From Calvatia gigantea (lineage: Eukaryota; Basidiomycota; Agaricomycetes; Agaricales; Lycoperdaceae), in NCBI GenBank assembly GCA_025093985.1, contig JACAAK010000019.1, positions 186,001 to 250,000 on the forward strand: a DNA stretch of 64,000 bases. The letters run 5' to 3'. Shown piece by piece: positions 54,068-64,000 of this stretch; the stretch's first letter is position 1; each line of letters opens with the position of its first letter. The notes under the pieces were generated by a model, which had not been told where the DNA came from, made no database searches, and saw only the letters and a program-made list of their open reading frames with translations. The position numbers and the translations under genes are program-made.

Positions 54068-54109
54068 AGTAATTAGTGATAAAGGGACAAGGGAACGACA
54101 GAGGAGTGG

Positions 54110-54120
54110 AGTCTGATTAT
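54110..54120 (-). other. Predicted self-priming site of Fam4-A
   Basis: The minus strand reads ATAATCAGACT, 2 nt after the 5' LTR. It is the exact complement of AGTCTGATTAT in the R region (plus 54357-54367), which starts 34 nt from the TATATAAA box (plus 54394-54401). Confidence 0.78.
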
Positions 54121-54122
54121 AC

Positions 54123-54668
54123 TGTTACGATCGGGTTACGCGGGATATCGGCTGAGGTTAGCCGCCAGGTGACATCGGGTGAGAACGTACGGAGTGGGTG
54201 AATTCGGATGAGTACGAGATTTGGACTCAGCAGCTTCAACGTATGTGTTGCGCCTTCCTGCTGTCGTCGAAGTCCGTATTTCAGGAGGGAGTGGGGTCAG
54301 AGGGTCGGAGGAACAGAGACAGAGAGGAACAGAATCAGAGGGTGTAATCGTGGTCGATAATCAGACTGAGGATTTACAAGCATGGGGACTAGGTTTATAT
54401 ACTAGTCTGAAAAGCGGGAAGTACGAAAGTAATGGTGAACGAAGAATGGACGGCCGCCGAGGACGGCCGTCTAACAAGACACTGGGATCGAGTTCTAGCT
54501 ATAAGGCGATAGCGGAGAAGTTGAAGGGAATGGAGATTAAGATGGAAAACAGGATATCGGACCGACTGACAGAAAGAATGAAGAGCACCCAATGCAGCCG
54601 GACTAAGGTAACAATGACTATGAGCGGGGGAAGCGGGTGAGAGCGGGCAAACATGCGCGGTCATGACA
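54123..54668 (-). repeat. 5' LTR of Fam4-A
   Basis: 546 bp, equal in length to the other LTR. It contains the minus-strand TATATAAA box that would start the genomic RNA. Confidence 0.95.
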
Positions 54669-54688
54669 GTAACATACATAACAGTTAT

Positions 54689-55278
54689 CATGCAGTGATT
54701 TGTTTGCCTACTAGGGTAAAATGTTTTAAATTTTCTACTTTAAATTCTTTAAAGGTAGAATATTTCCATGGGATGGGTCTTCTATAGGCATTGGTAATTT
54801 AGCTTTTATAGTATTGTTCTGACCAGAATCCAGCTTTTCCTTCAACTATAAGACCTAGAACAAATTTGATTTGTCATTGGTTATCCATAAATGCTTGGGG
54901 ATTCATTTCAAGATAGTTCTTGACTAGCATCCACCAAGTTTTGAACCTTGGGTTTGTTTCATTGAAGTTTGGAGGTTTTTGTCTGATTTCTTTTGAGTTT
55001 CTGTCATTCCCTACAAATTGAATTGCTGGGGTTTGATGTCTTTGTTGGCCTCCTCCTCCAAGTGAGAAAGAGGATGGAGTGGAAGGAACATTGCTGGGGT
55101 TTCATGATAGGGGAGGAGAGGGAGAGGGTGCTCTGCCTCTTCAACCTCTACTAGGAGACCTTCTGCTGGAAGGCCTTCATATTCCAATTCCAAATATTAG
55201 GGTCAATGCTCCAGGAGGTAGTTGATCTGGAGGTGGCTGAGCACTTATTTGAGTTTGAGTTTGAGTTAAAGTAGCCAT
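54689..55278 (-). pseudogene. gag of Fam2-C, N-terminal piece
   Basis: Matches 26030-26621 of Fam2-B, with the start at 55278. Stops and CpG loss throughout. This piece shows that the sequence between 46354 and 54683 is a clean insertion. Confidence 0.78.
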
Positions 55279-56133
55279 TATTTGGGTTTCTGGATGAATT
55301 GGTTCTTGCAATTTGAAACTAGGGATATCTGGGTATTCGAGGGTATCTAGAGCATATAGAAGGTGATTTTCTTCTCTATTGGAGATGATTATAGGTCATC
55401 TGGATGTTCAGACAACTGGTGGAATGTTTCATTGTCTAAGTCATCTTTGAGAATAGATGGTAAGGTCTGGGGGTTTTCAATTCCAAATTGGGAAGGGGAT
55501 ATGGCTTTGGACAGGATTTGTGGTGGTGATTCCTGTGGTGTGCCTTGTTGGGGTGAATTGGGTCAAAAATAGTTGAATTTGCCACTTTGAGATGGCTTAG
55601 GTGGTTTTAGTTCATTTGATTTCCTTGTAGGTGCAGATAATTCCTGTAGTAGTTTAGGTTTTTGAGATCTTGTTCATGGGGTATGGTAGATTCTTTCCAA
55701 GTATGGTGCCAAATGTCCTTCTGATTGGTGGGCATATTGGGGTAGTAGTATGGTGGGTGATTCAAAGGAGTGTTGAGTAAGTGTATGGAATGATCATTCT
55801 GGAGAGGAAGAAGGGTACAAGGGACATTTCCCTTTTCAAAATGTGGTGAAAGAAAACAAATAGCAGTGACCAGGCCCACTCTACTCAATGCTGGTTAAGG
55901 TGGAGGCTTCTCAATGTGTCAATATACAGAGAATAACAGAATAACAAATTAGCAGTGAACAGTCCTGCTCTTCTTGATGCTACTTGGTGAAGGATGAAAA
56001 TCTAGTAGACCCAAAGTTCTACTCTTCTTAACCCTATTACTGGAAAGGCTTCTCAATGTCAACTGGACAGAGGAATAATTGGCAGAAGCTGGCTGTAAAA
56101 AACAGGAGTCATGTAGAAACAAGAGAAGAGATA
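55279..56133 (-). other. Leader of Fam2-C
   Basis: Collinear with the Fam2-B leader (26622-27402). Part of it is locally duplicated: two stretches near 55860-55900 and 55950-56000 resemble each other and the Fam2-B segment around 27200. It ends at AGGTT (56134-56138), where Fam1-D starts. Confidence 0.55.
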
Positions 56134-56138
56134 AGGTT

Positions 56139-57316
56139 TGTTATAACTTTAGTCTGGTGAAACCTCAGATTGCAACTTAGGCTAAGACTTGAGGGCAAGT
56201 AAGGGGAAAGAACCAGGTGGTTAAGTATATCAAATACAGGCAGAGGTATGTATCCTTATATATGGGAGGACATTCAGTTGAATGGATAGAGTTACTATAT
56301 GAAACATCCAATAGTAATGGCACAGTAGTACATGAGTCAATACTCAGGGATCACTGGGCAGAAATAGATGAAATGGTGTATAGTTAGGCAACAGAATGGA
56401 GGCAAGTGTGGAGGTACAATGAGAATGGTGAAAACCACAACATTACTCCCCAATCAAGCTTCATGTTTTAGAAAGCTTGTTGAAGTCACCATATATTATG
56501 GCTGTGGTGAGGGCTTTCTTGGTGGCATCTATGAGATATTTTCCATTGTTGGATCACATGAAGAAGATGAGCAAGTGGCTTCAGCTGTCTTGATGGATAG
56601 GGACTGGGACCCCTTCATAGGGGAATTCAGTAATCATAGAATTCTTCCAATAGTTCTGATTATCAAGTTCCAATAGTATTGGTCATGTTCTTGACTGGGC
56701 AATACAGTGTGGAACTAGGCGGGTGGCTGAAAAACTGAGACAATCTGTGGTGGGGTGATGGTCTGAATAGGTCTTCAAGAAGCCCTTGGACTGGTAATGG
56801 TGTTGTGGCTATATTAAAATGGGTGCTGCTAGGGGCAGGTGCTTTGTTGTTGCTAGGCTCTAGTAATAGAACAGATGAGATTCTGGTAGGGTTAGGATGG
56901 ACAAGGGAAGAAATAGTGATGTGGTTGGATTGGGAGGTAGGTATGTCTGTCTAGTAAGTTTGTTTATTAATTGGCTTGTTGGATGCTTTTTTGGATTTTC
57001 TACCCCCCTTTTTATGGGTATCCTCCAGATGCCTTTTTAGGTAGTCTTATATGGCCTCTTTTGCATTCCAAGGTTGGGTTCCAATGTCCACATATCTTCT
57101 TCATTGCTATACCCTTTCCAATATACTAAGAATTGATATTCCCATCCTTGTTTTCATCATCCATGGATTTCTTCTACTTCATATTCTTCCTTATTATTGA
57201 TGATTTGGGTGCCAGTGCATGTTGTTGGCTTGGGAACTCTGCCTTTTGTACTGGTGACAGTAATTGCTTGTTGAATATATTATAGATGGCCCATCCTTCT
57301 GGCAGGTCAAGCCAGT
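56139..57316 (-). mobile_element. Fam1-D: 3' end of a Fam1 element, cut by Fam1-E
   Basis: LTR 56139-56442, purine tract, an ORF3 remnant (56443-56950) lacking about 500 bp of its middle compared with Fam1-C, then the chromodomain end (about 56970-57316). Fam1-E enters at CCAGT (57312-57316). The rest would lie beyond Fam1-E, outside the window. Confidence 0.85.
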
Positions 57317-57624
57317 TGTTGTAGATTTCACCATCTCCATCACATCACTGTCCTCATCTCTGTTTCATATCCATTGTGTACCTGTTTTGTCTATCTTAGT
57401 CCCAGTGATCTCCAAGTGTTGACTTATGCACTACTATGCCATTGTCATCAGATGTTTCATGTAGTAACTTCATCCATTCAACTGGATGACCTTCCTGTAT
57501 TTAAGCATACATATATCCTCCTGTATTTGGTATGCTTAACCACCTTTAGTTCCTCTTCCCTTACTTGCCCTCAAGTCTTAGCCTAAGTTGCAACCTGAAG
57601 TTTCACCTGACTAAAGTCGTAACA
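57317..57624 (+). repeat. 5' LTR of Fam1-E
   Basis: 308 bp, TGTTGTAG to GTCGTAACA, with TATTTAAG near 57490. Confidence 0.9.
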
Positions 57625-57705
57625 TTTGGTTAAGTGTCCCTACCTCACCTTGCAAAGGAGTAGGCTGAAATAGGCCTGAACAACAATAAACCCAGGAGCT
57701 AGTAT

Positions 57706-60169
57706 ATGAGCTCAAACCCAGACAAATATAGAGAGCTGAACCTCGAAGTCACAGATGACAAATCAGAAACATCAGATGAAGAAGAAACAGGGAACCCCAA
57801 AGTACCTGTAGAACCAGCCAAACACAACAAACCCAAAGCAAATCCAACAGAAGAAGAAGAAGTACTATCAGAACTTCTAAACAAACTCAACTTAGCAGAA
57901 GAAGAGTTAACACACTAGGAGAACCTGACACAAGAACAAGGAGAAACTGAAACTGAATTAGAAACTGAATCAGAAATTGACTCTAGTACTAACTCAGATA
58001 TGACTGACAATACTGTAGCACCCACAGCAACACCCAGTGGGAAAGGCTTGGTACCGGACCCTGGGTTTTTCAATGGAACTCATACCAAATTTGATGACTG
58101 GTGGAGGGCCATGATACTTTTCATGAAGTTCAACAAGATTAGCATGGCGGATGACAAAGCTATAGCAGTCCTAGCCAGACTATGAGGAGAAACAGCAGGA
58201 GCATATGTAGCTATGAAGGCACTACAAATCCTAGAAGGAGAAGACTCAGTAGACTAGAAGGTGTTCTCTGAAGATTTCAGAAAAACCTTCTCTGATGACA
58301 TCTCAAACAGCAAGGCAGAATGGCAGATTGAAAAATTCAAACAAGGAAATAAAAACACAGCTGACTACCTCATCGAATTTGAAGTCTTAAAGAGCAAAGC
58401 AAAGACCAATAGCAAACATGCCATGTTCTTACTTAAGAAGAATGCCAGACAAGACATCATCCATATGATCATGGACTACCCACCCAGTGCCAGACTAGAC
58501 ACCTATGTGGAGTAGACAGAAGCCATCCTTGCTGTCAGACAAGAGTACAAGGCATCTGAATACCACTAAAGAGGCAGAAATAGAATACTAGTGTGTGATA
58601 GAGATGTACTGCTTAGATTAAGCTGACAGAATAGATATTTAAAGATTTCTGCACAATGCAAGTTCATGGGGAGGCAATCTGACAATATGAGGGACAATTC
58701 CACAAAATAATGCAAAACAACGACATGTAGAGAACACTAGAATAGCTAACTACCTTCACTAAGAAGAGTAAAGCCAAGTTATACTGTAGAAAGTGCAACT
58801 TGTGTCTCTTATCTAAGAAGTTAACAAGACATAGAACCTCAGGTACTCCCTAAGATTCACCCTTATCAAGTCAATGACTAGAAGTGCACTGTCCTACACT
58901 TGTGATACTCCAAGTACCAGGGTGCAGCAATGCAATACACTCTTAATCTAAGCTCACTTTGCAAGTAAGCCTGAGGTCTTCTTCTTAGATTACAAAGGTC
59001 TCAACCTTAGCTCAAGTCACTTAATCCAGTTAATCTCAAAAGAACTTATTACTTTGCTTCACTCAGGCACAATAGATCGCTTTTCACTATGCTCTGAAGG
59101 CCGGACAATGGCTAGTAGGTTCCTTGCTATGTCTGACACCTCAGAGGGGGTTTATATATTATTTGGATGCTTGTTATGACAAGATACTGATTATACAACT
59201 AGGAACATATTATCAAGCAAGGTACAAACCAGTAGATTAGATCATGCACCAAGAGAGCCACAACCTGTTAGATTAGTGAAACATTGGAAATATAGGCAGA
59301 TTCTGGGTATCTGTTTGTTCCGGGCTGTATTTTAGCCCATTCTCTGGGTCTGCATTCTTCTCTAAATATGTAGAACATCTAAGATTTCAGATGTTGTGTG
59401 AACTGTTCTCCTAAGTGTCCCCATATATTGTATATGAATGCATCTATATGCATCATTAGTGCTGAGTGATGTTTGTTAATCTAATAATAGTGGCATTTCC
59501 TTGTGAACACACTGATCATCCTTTTAGATTAAGCACATCAGACTTATTTCTTGAGTCTAGGCTCATTGGAGGGGTTCCATAGCTTTGTATAGATGCATTG
59601 GAATGGTTTTACCACCTGGTCTGGCCAGAATTATGACTGGTCATATAGTACACTGTTAGAATTGCTTTTAGCTAAGCACAGTGGTCATTCTGTAGCTGCT
59701 GCTATCTGTCATCAATGGCCATAGTGTTCTACAGTGATTGAGTACTCTTTTATTATACTGTTGGGCTCTTAGATTAGGTCATACTACTACAGGAAGGTTC
59801 AATGTAATTGTTAGATTAGGCTTGTATGCCTTAGATTAGTGATTTTCAAATGTGAAAATGGCTTTACTGTTACACCACAGAGACAGAAAAACTAGCACTA
59901 GAACAACATATGGAGGAATGGGTGAACTCATAGAGATAGGAAGCAGATACCATGTCTTCACTACTAAAGGGGAACCCAAGTGCTACAATTGTGGCATCTT
60001 CAGACATATAGCCAAAGACTGCAAGAAGCCCAAGGGGTTAACCTGCTACAACTGTGGCAAGATTGGCTATATAGTAAAAGCTTGTACTGCACCAAAAATG
60101 GTACAAATCCAAAGAGTAGAAGAAGCCGAACCAGAGGAAAAGAAGGATTTTTCCAAGGACTCTGAGTAG
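57706..60169 (+). pseudogene. gag of Fam1-E, split by a solo Fam3 LTR
   Basis: Starts at 57706 with the Fam1 acidic N-terminus. The capsid part runs to 58566 with stops, then continues at 59875 and includes two knuckles (Cys-Tyr-Asn-Cys twice) near 59980-60080. It ends with TAG 60167-60169. Confidence 0.82.
58567..59874 (-). repeat. Solo Fam3 LTR in gag of Fam1-E
   Basis: 1308 bp, flanked by the 4-bp duplication CCAC (58563-58566 and 59875-59878). It is older than Fam3-A: most CpG positions of the Fam3-A LTR are TG or CA here, while the TTAGATTA octamers, which contain no CpG, are retained. It gives independent support for the LTR ends and the 4-bp duplication. Confidence 0.95.
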
Positions 60170-61223
60170 GTGCTGCCTCAAGAGTCAAGAAACTTGTATC
60201 TAGAATATCAGACAAATTTTACATGATTCCTCAGAAACAAAAGCACAAATTGAACCTAAAAGGAGATATCCTAACTCCAGGAAAAAAGATCACAGTAAAT
60301 ACAATCATAGACTCAGGATGCACCACTAGCAGCATCAGCAGGAAACCAGTCAACAAAGAAAACATTCCCACATAAAAACTGGAACATCAAATCATGGTGT
60401 TAAATGCAGATAGGATGCCAAACCAAGGAGGGAAAGTAATGGAAACAGCAACCATTGAAATGGATATCCAAGGACACAAAGAAAAAATTGAGGCCTCAGT
60501 CATATAACTACAGGACAGAGCAGAAGTATTCTTGGGACATGATTGGCTAGTCAAACATAACCCAGAAGTAGATTGGAACACTGGAGAAATCAAGTTCACC
60601 TGATGCCCACTAAGCTGTCAATTCCCCCACCAGAACATTTACATCACAAACAAAATACAAAGCATAGCCATTATGGAGGACCTATAGAAAGAAGAAGAGG
60701 AGCTAGACCCAACCAAACCAGAAGACTTGCCTGACTATGTACAGCCATTTACACATTTATTCAACAAAACAACCTTTGACAAACTCCTAGAATGGATGGA
60801 ATGGGATCATGAAATTACTTTGACAGAAGATGCCCTGAGAGAAATAAGCACCAGCACATACAACATGATGATCAAGGAACAGGATGAACTCCAAGCATTC
60901 ATCAAGGAAAACCTTGAATTAGAATGGATAAGGCCATCAAAATCCCCATATGCAGTATCCACCTTCTTCATTCCAAAGAAAGATGGATCCAAAAGATTGA
61001 TACAAGACTATTGACAGCTAAACAATGTGGTAGTCAAGGATAAAACCCCACTACCAAGAATTGGAGAAGTCATTGATAAACTGGGCAAGGCCAAATACTT
61101 CAACAAGCTAGATATCATTTGGGACTACAACAACATCAGGATCAAAGAAGGAGATGAATGGAAAGTGGCATTCCTCACAAATGAGGGACTCTTCAAGCCA
61201 ATAGTCATGTATTTCAGACTAAG
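60170..61223 (+). pseudogene. Protease and RT N-terminus of Fam1-E
   Basis: Protease with Ile-Ile-Asp-Ser-Gly-Cys and Phe-Leu-Gly-His-Asp-Trp, then RT as far as the Phe-Arg-Leu-Ser segment, where a solo Fam1 LTR is inserted at CTAAG. Several stops. Confidence 0.8.
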
Positions 61224-61530
61224 TGTTATAACCTTAGTCTGAGTAAACCTCAGATTGCAACTTAGGCTAAGACTTGAGGGCGAGTAAAGGGAGAGGAACA
61301 AGAGGTGGTTAAGTATACCAAATACAGTGGGTGTATGTATGCTTAAATACTGAAAGTCATCCAGTTGAATGGATGGGGTAACTACATGAAACATCTGGTA
61401 AGGTAGGCATAGTAGTTAGTTCGAGTCATAATCAGAGATTGCTCAACAGAAATAAGTAAAACAGATGTACTGGTAGTATAGAAATGCAGACAAGCATGGA
61501 GCATGATATGATCAGTGGAAATCCATAACA
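61224..61530 (-). repeat. Solo Fam1 LTR in RT of Fam1-E
   Basis: 307 bp, TGTTATAACC to CCATAACA, flanked by CTAAG (61219-61223 and 61531-61535). Confidence 0.93.
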
Positions 61531-61535
61531 CTAAG

Positions 61536-62450
61536 TAACTTACCTGGGACCTTTTCTTGCATGATGACAAGCATCTTCCAAGACCTGTTACAAAATGGAA
61601 ACATTGTAAACTACATGGATGACTTTGCAATTCTGGACAACACAAAAGAACAGCTAAAGGAATGAACCATACAATTCCTGGAGCAAACAAGCCAGTACAA
61701 TCTGTGTTTTAAACAGACCAAGTGCATATTTGATGCGGAAGAAATTCCAATGCTAGGGGTCAAAGTAGGAGATGGACAAATTGAGATAGAAGAAGAAAAG
61801 GTCAAATCAGTAAGAAATCAGCCTGAGCCCAAAAACACCAAAGGAGTAGAACGATTCCTGGTTTTTGCCAGTTACTATTAATGCTTCATCAAGAACTTCA
61901 GCAAAATCGCAAGACTGCTGAACAAATTGAAGGGAGCAGCTATATGGGAGTAGAGCATAGAACACCAGATAGCATTCAACAAACTAAAAAGGTGCATCAC
62001 TGAGAAACCCACCTTGATGCTGCCACAGAGACAAGGCCAATTCTGGGTGGAAGTTGATGTGTCAGATTATATACTGGGAGGTGTGCTATCACAATTGCAG
62101 GAAAACAAATGGCACCCAATAGCATTCATATTATGCACACTCTCACTAGCGGAATGCAACTATAAGATCTATGACAAGAAACTACTAGCTATTGTCCATG
62201 CCCTGAAAGAATGGAGACACTATCTACTGAACACTGACAAAAAGTTTGAAATATGGATGGACCATGAAAACCTGAAGTATTACAGAAAGCAATAAAAGTT
62301 AAATGGACACCAAGCCCAATAGTACCTATGTCTACAAGACTACAACTTCATCTTGTGACATGTGCCAGGAAAGACCAATACAAAGGCTGACCTATTGTCA
62401 TGCATACACTAAGCACCAGAAGCAGAGGAAGACAAACTAGTCACCATAAT
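61536..62450 (+). pseudogene. RT and RNase H of Fam1-E
   Basis: RT resumes with Tyr-Met-Asp-Asp near 61613, then RNase H with Val-Glu-Val-Asp-Val-Ser near 62050, Lys-Lys-Leu-Leu-Ala-Ile, and Trp-Met-Asp-His-Glu. Several stops. Confidence 0.82.
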
Positions 62451-63990
62451 CAGAGAAAGTTGGCTACAGACCAAAAGCACAGATGACACAGTACTACTAT
62501 GAGCTGAGTTGTTCCTGGAACCAGTATTCCTAGAGAGGATACAAAGAAACTCTTGACATGAAATACTGGTTGCCACTCAACTATTGAAGAAGGACTCAAC
62601 TTTCACCAAAGATAATGGAGTAGTCTATAAAGGAAATAGCGCATATGTGCTACTGGACCCAAAATTACAAGAAGTCCTACAACAGTACCATGATACACCA
62701 GATGCAGGACACCTAGGACAACACAGAATGACAGAATTGATCACCTAAGACTATTGGTGGCCAACTATATAAAAGGATGTCAGAAGATACACCTGGGGCT
62801 GCCAAACATGCCAAAGGAACAAACCAAGGACAGTTCCACTCAAATCACCACTATACCCTCTTCCTATACCAAAGGGACCATGGGAAGAGATCAGTATCGA
62901 CATGATCAGACCCCTGCCAGAATCCAAAGGAAAAGATGCAGTACTGGTTATTGTCAACTGGTTCACAAAAATAATACATCTTGTAGTAACAACAATGGAT
63001 GTTTCATCTAAAGACATTGCATGAATTTATCATGATAAAATATGGAAACTACATGGGCTGCCAAGAAAGGTACTCAGCGACTGAGGACTCTAATTTGCAT
63101 CAGAGTTCACCAAGGAGCTATTCAAAGGACTCAGCATAGAATGCAACCTATCAACAGCATATCACCCCCAGACTGATGGGCAGACTGAATGCATTAATAG
63201 AGAAGTAGAAACCTATATCTGCCTATACTACAACTACAATCAGGATGATTGGACAGAATGGCTCCTGATAGCAGAATTCCATTACAATGACAAACAACAT
63301 GGTAGAACAGGAGAAACACAATTTTTCCTGAACTATGGAAGACACCCATGGAAAGGGAAGAATGGTGGAATGACAAACAACCCTATGGCAACAGAGTTCC
63401 TGAAATATCTGTAGGCTGCCCAAGATAATGCCTCATCAGCATTACAATCATACCAGGAAAAAATGAAACAGCAATATGACAACAGCAAGCTCCATACCAA
63501 GGCATATCAAATTGGTGACAAGGTGTGGCTTGAGAACACAAATGTCCATACCAATCAGAAGTCAAAGAAGCTAGGCCAAAAATAGTATGGACCTTTCCAT
63601 ATTAAGGAGAAGATAGGAAAAGCAGCATATTAGCTTGATCTACCAGAAGAATGGGCCATCCACAATGTTTTAAATGAACAACTCTTGATACCAGCATGAC
63701 AAGCAGAGTTCCTGAGCCAGAAAAAGTTGCCAGCACTAGACCCAGTCATCATTAACAATGAGGAGGAGTATAAAGTAGACAAGATTTGGGAACAACAGAA
63801 GCATGGAAGGGAATACCAATTCCTAGTACACTGGAAGGGGTATAGCAATGAAGAAGATATGTGGACTGCAGAGTCCAACCTTGGAAACACAAGAGAAGCC
63901 ATACAAGACTACCTGAATAGGCATCTGGAGGATACCCATAAAAAAGGGGACAGAAAACCCAAAAGATCACCCAACAACTCAACTAGCTAA
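62451..63990 (+). pseudogene. Integrase and chromodomain of Fam1-E
   Basis: Zinc domain with Cys-Gln-Thr-Cys near 62800. The core has Ile-Asp-Met-Ile and Gln-Thr-Asp-Gly-Gln-Thr-Glu. A GPY/F-like segment (Tyr-Gly-Pro-Phe) follows. The chromodomain is open at 63727-63990 (Val-His-Trp-Lys-Gly-Tyr, Met-Trp-Thr-Ala-Glu-Ser). Stops in the core. Confidence 0.83.
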
Positions 63991-64000
63991 GCAAACATGC

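Larger units (their letters stand above)
46965..54668 (-). mobile_element. Fam4-A: chromodomain Ty3/gypsy element with an antisense spliced gene
   Basis: 7704 bp, flanked by GTAAC (46960-46964 and 54669-54673), with 546-bp LTRs differing by about 2%, mostly CpG transitions. The minus-strand order is LTR, self-priming site, gag, -1 shift site, protease, RT, RNase H, integrase, chromodomain, then an intron-bearing gene on the plus strand, purine tract, LTR. It is CpG-rich compared with its host, so a late arrival. Gag has one stop, pol four, and the RT active site is changed. Confidence 0.96.
46354..54683 (+). repeat. Solo Fam2 LTR (plus), split by Fam4-A
   Basis: TGTTACGAAC at 46354 to CATAACA at 54683, flanked by GTTAT (46349-46353 and 54684-54688). 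The last ten bases (54674-54683) lie beyond Fam4-A. Opposite in orientation to its host Fam2-C. Confidence 0.92.
32057..56133 (-). mobile_element. Fam2-C: old Fam2 element, heavily interrupted
   Basis: Left LTR 32057-32683, preceded by TCCAC. The minus-strand order matches Fam2-B: zinc-finger frame and 3' module (32740-34433), chromodomain and integrase (about 34500-36045), RNase H and RT (36046-37510 and 43900-44220), protease, gag in three pieces, leader to 56133. Its right LTR is beyond Fam1-D and Fam1-E, outside the window. Four insertions sit inside it. It is poor in CpG and has many stops. Confidence 0.9.
57317..64000 (+). mobile_element. Fam1-E: Fam1 element, runs past the window end
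   Basis: Left LTR 57317-57624, then a primer site identical to that of Fam1-B in its first 17 bases (TTTGGTTAAGTGTCCCT differs only at the end), gag, protease, RT, RNase H, integrase and chromodomain up to 63990. ORF3 and the right LTR are outside. It carries a solo Fam3 LTR and a solo Fam1 LTR. Many stops. Confidence 0.92.

Noticed and set aside
1..64000. tRNA, rRNA or CRISPR array
   Set aside because: I saw no cloverleaf, rRNA-like stretch or evenly spaced short repeats. The tRNA-like 17-mer at 21647 is a primer site only.

Overview
The window is a stack of LTR retrotransposons nested inside one another. I found no host gene in 64 kb. The organism is probably a basidiomycete fungus, likely an Agaricomycete. 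The reasons are short GT-AG introns (47-114 nt) with TAATCTAAC/CTAAC-type branch sites, chromodomain Ty3/gypsy elements, and a second gypsy-like lineage whose integrase resembles ones common in mushroom genomes (recalled, not searched).

Four element families are named here by LTR length: Fam1 (304 bp), Fam2 (625 bp), Fam3 (1307 bp) and Fam4 (546 bp). Fam1, Fam2 and Fam4 are chromodomain Ty3/gypsy elements with 5-bp target duplications. Each has a predicted self-priming site of the Tf1/sushi kind. Fam3 has a tRNA-type primer site, 4-bp duplications and no chromodomain.

Layout. 1-1091: start of Fam1-A (minus), with a solo LTR in its gag. 1092-1249 and 31081-32056: remnants of Fam2-A (plus), the oldest layer. 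Fam1-B (plus, 1250-31075) sits in Fam2-A; Fam2-B (minus, 4581-28039) sits in the pol of Fam1-B; Fam3-A (minus, 8664-22972) sits in the pol of Fam2-B, giving four layers confirmed by target duplications. From 32057 Fam2-C (minus) interrupts Fam2-A. Fam2-C is itself interrupted by Fam1-C (minus, 37516-43894), a solo Fam2 LTR holding a solo Fam1 LTR, a second solo Fam2 LTR holding Fam4-A (minus, 46965-54668), then Fam1-D (minus, from 56139). Fam1-E (plus, 57317 to the end) lies in Fam1-D and carries a solo Fam3 LTR and a solo Fam1 LTR.

All four families have an extra coding module between the integrase and the 3' LTR. In Fam1 and Fam2 it is on the sense strand. In Fam3 (two genes, 610 and 332 codons) and Fam4 (one gene, 372 codons) it is on the opposite strand, is interrupted by introns, and is intact while the adjacent pol is broken. 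The larger Fam3 gene and the Fam4 gene each encode a six-cysteine cluster close to the Zn2Cys6 pattern. Fam3 also has the octamer TTAGATTA at high density, eight times in each 1.3-kb LTR. Older layers have lost CpG by C-to-T change on both strands, so many stops are CGA-to-TGA, which suggests CpG methylation.
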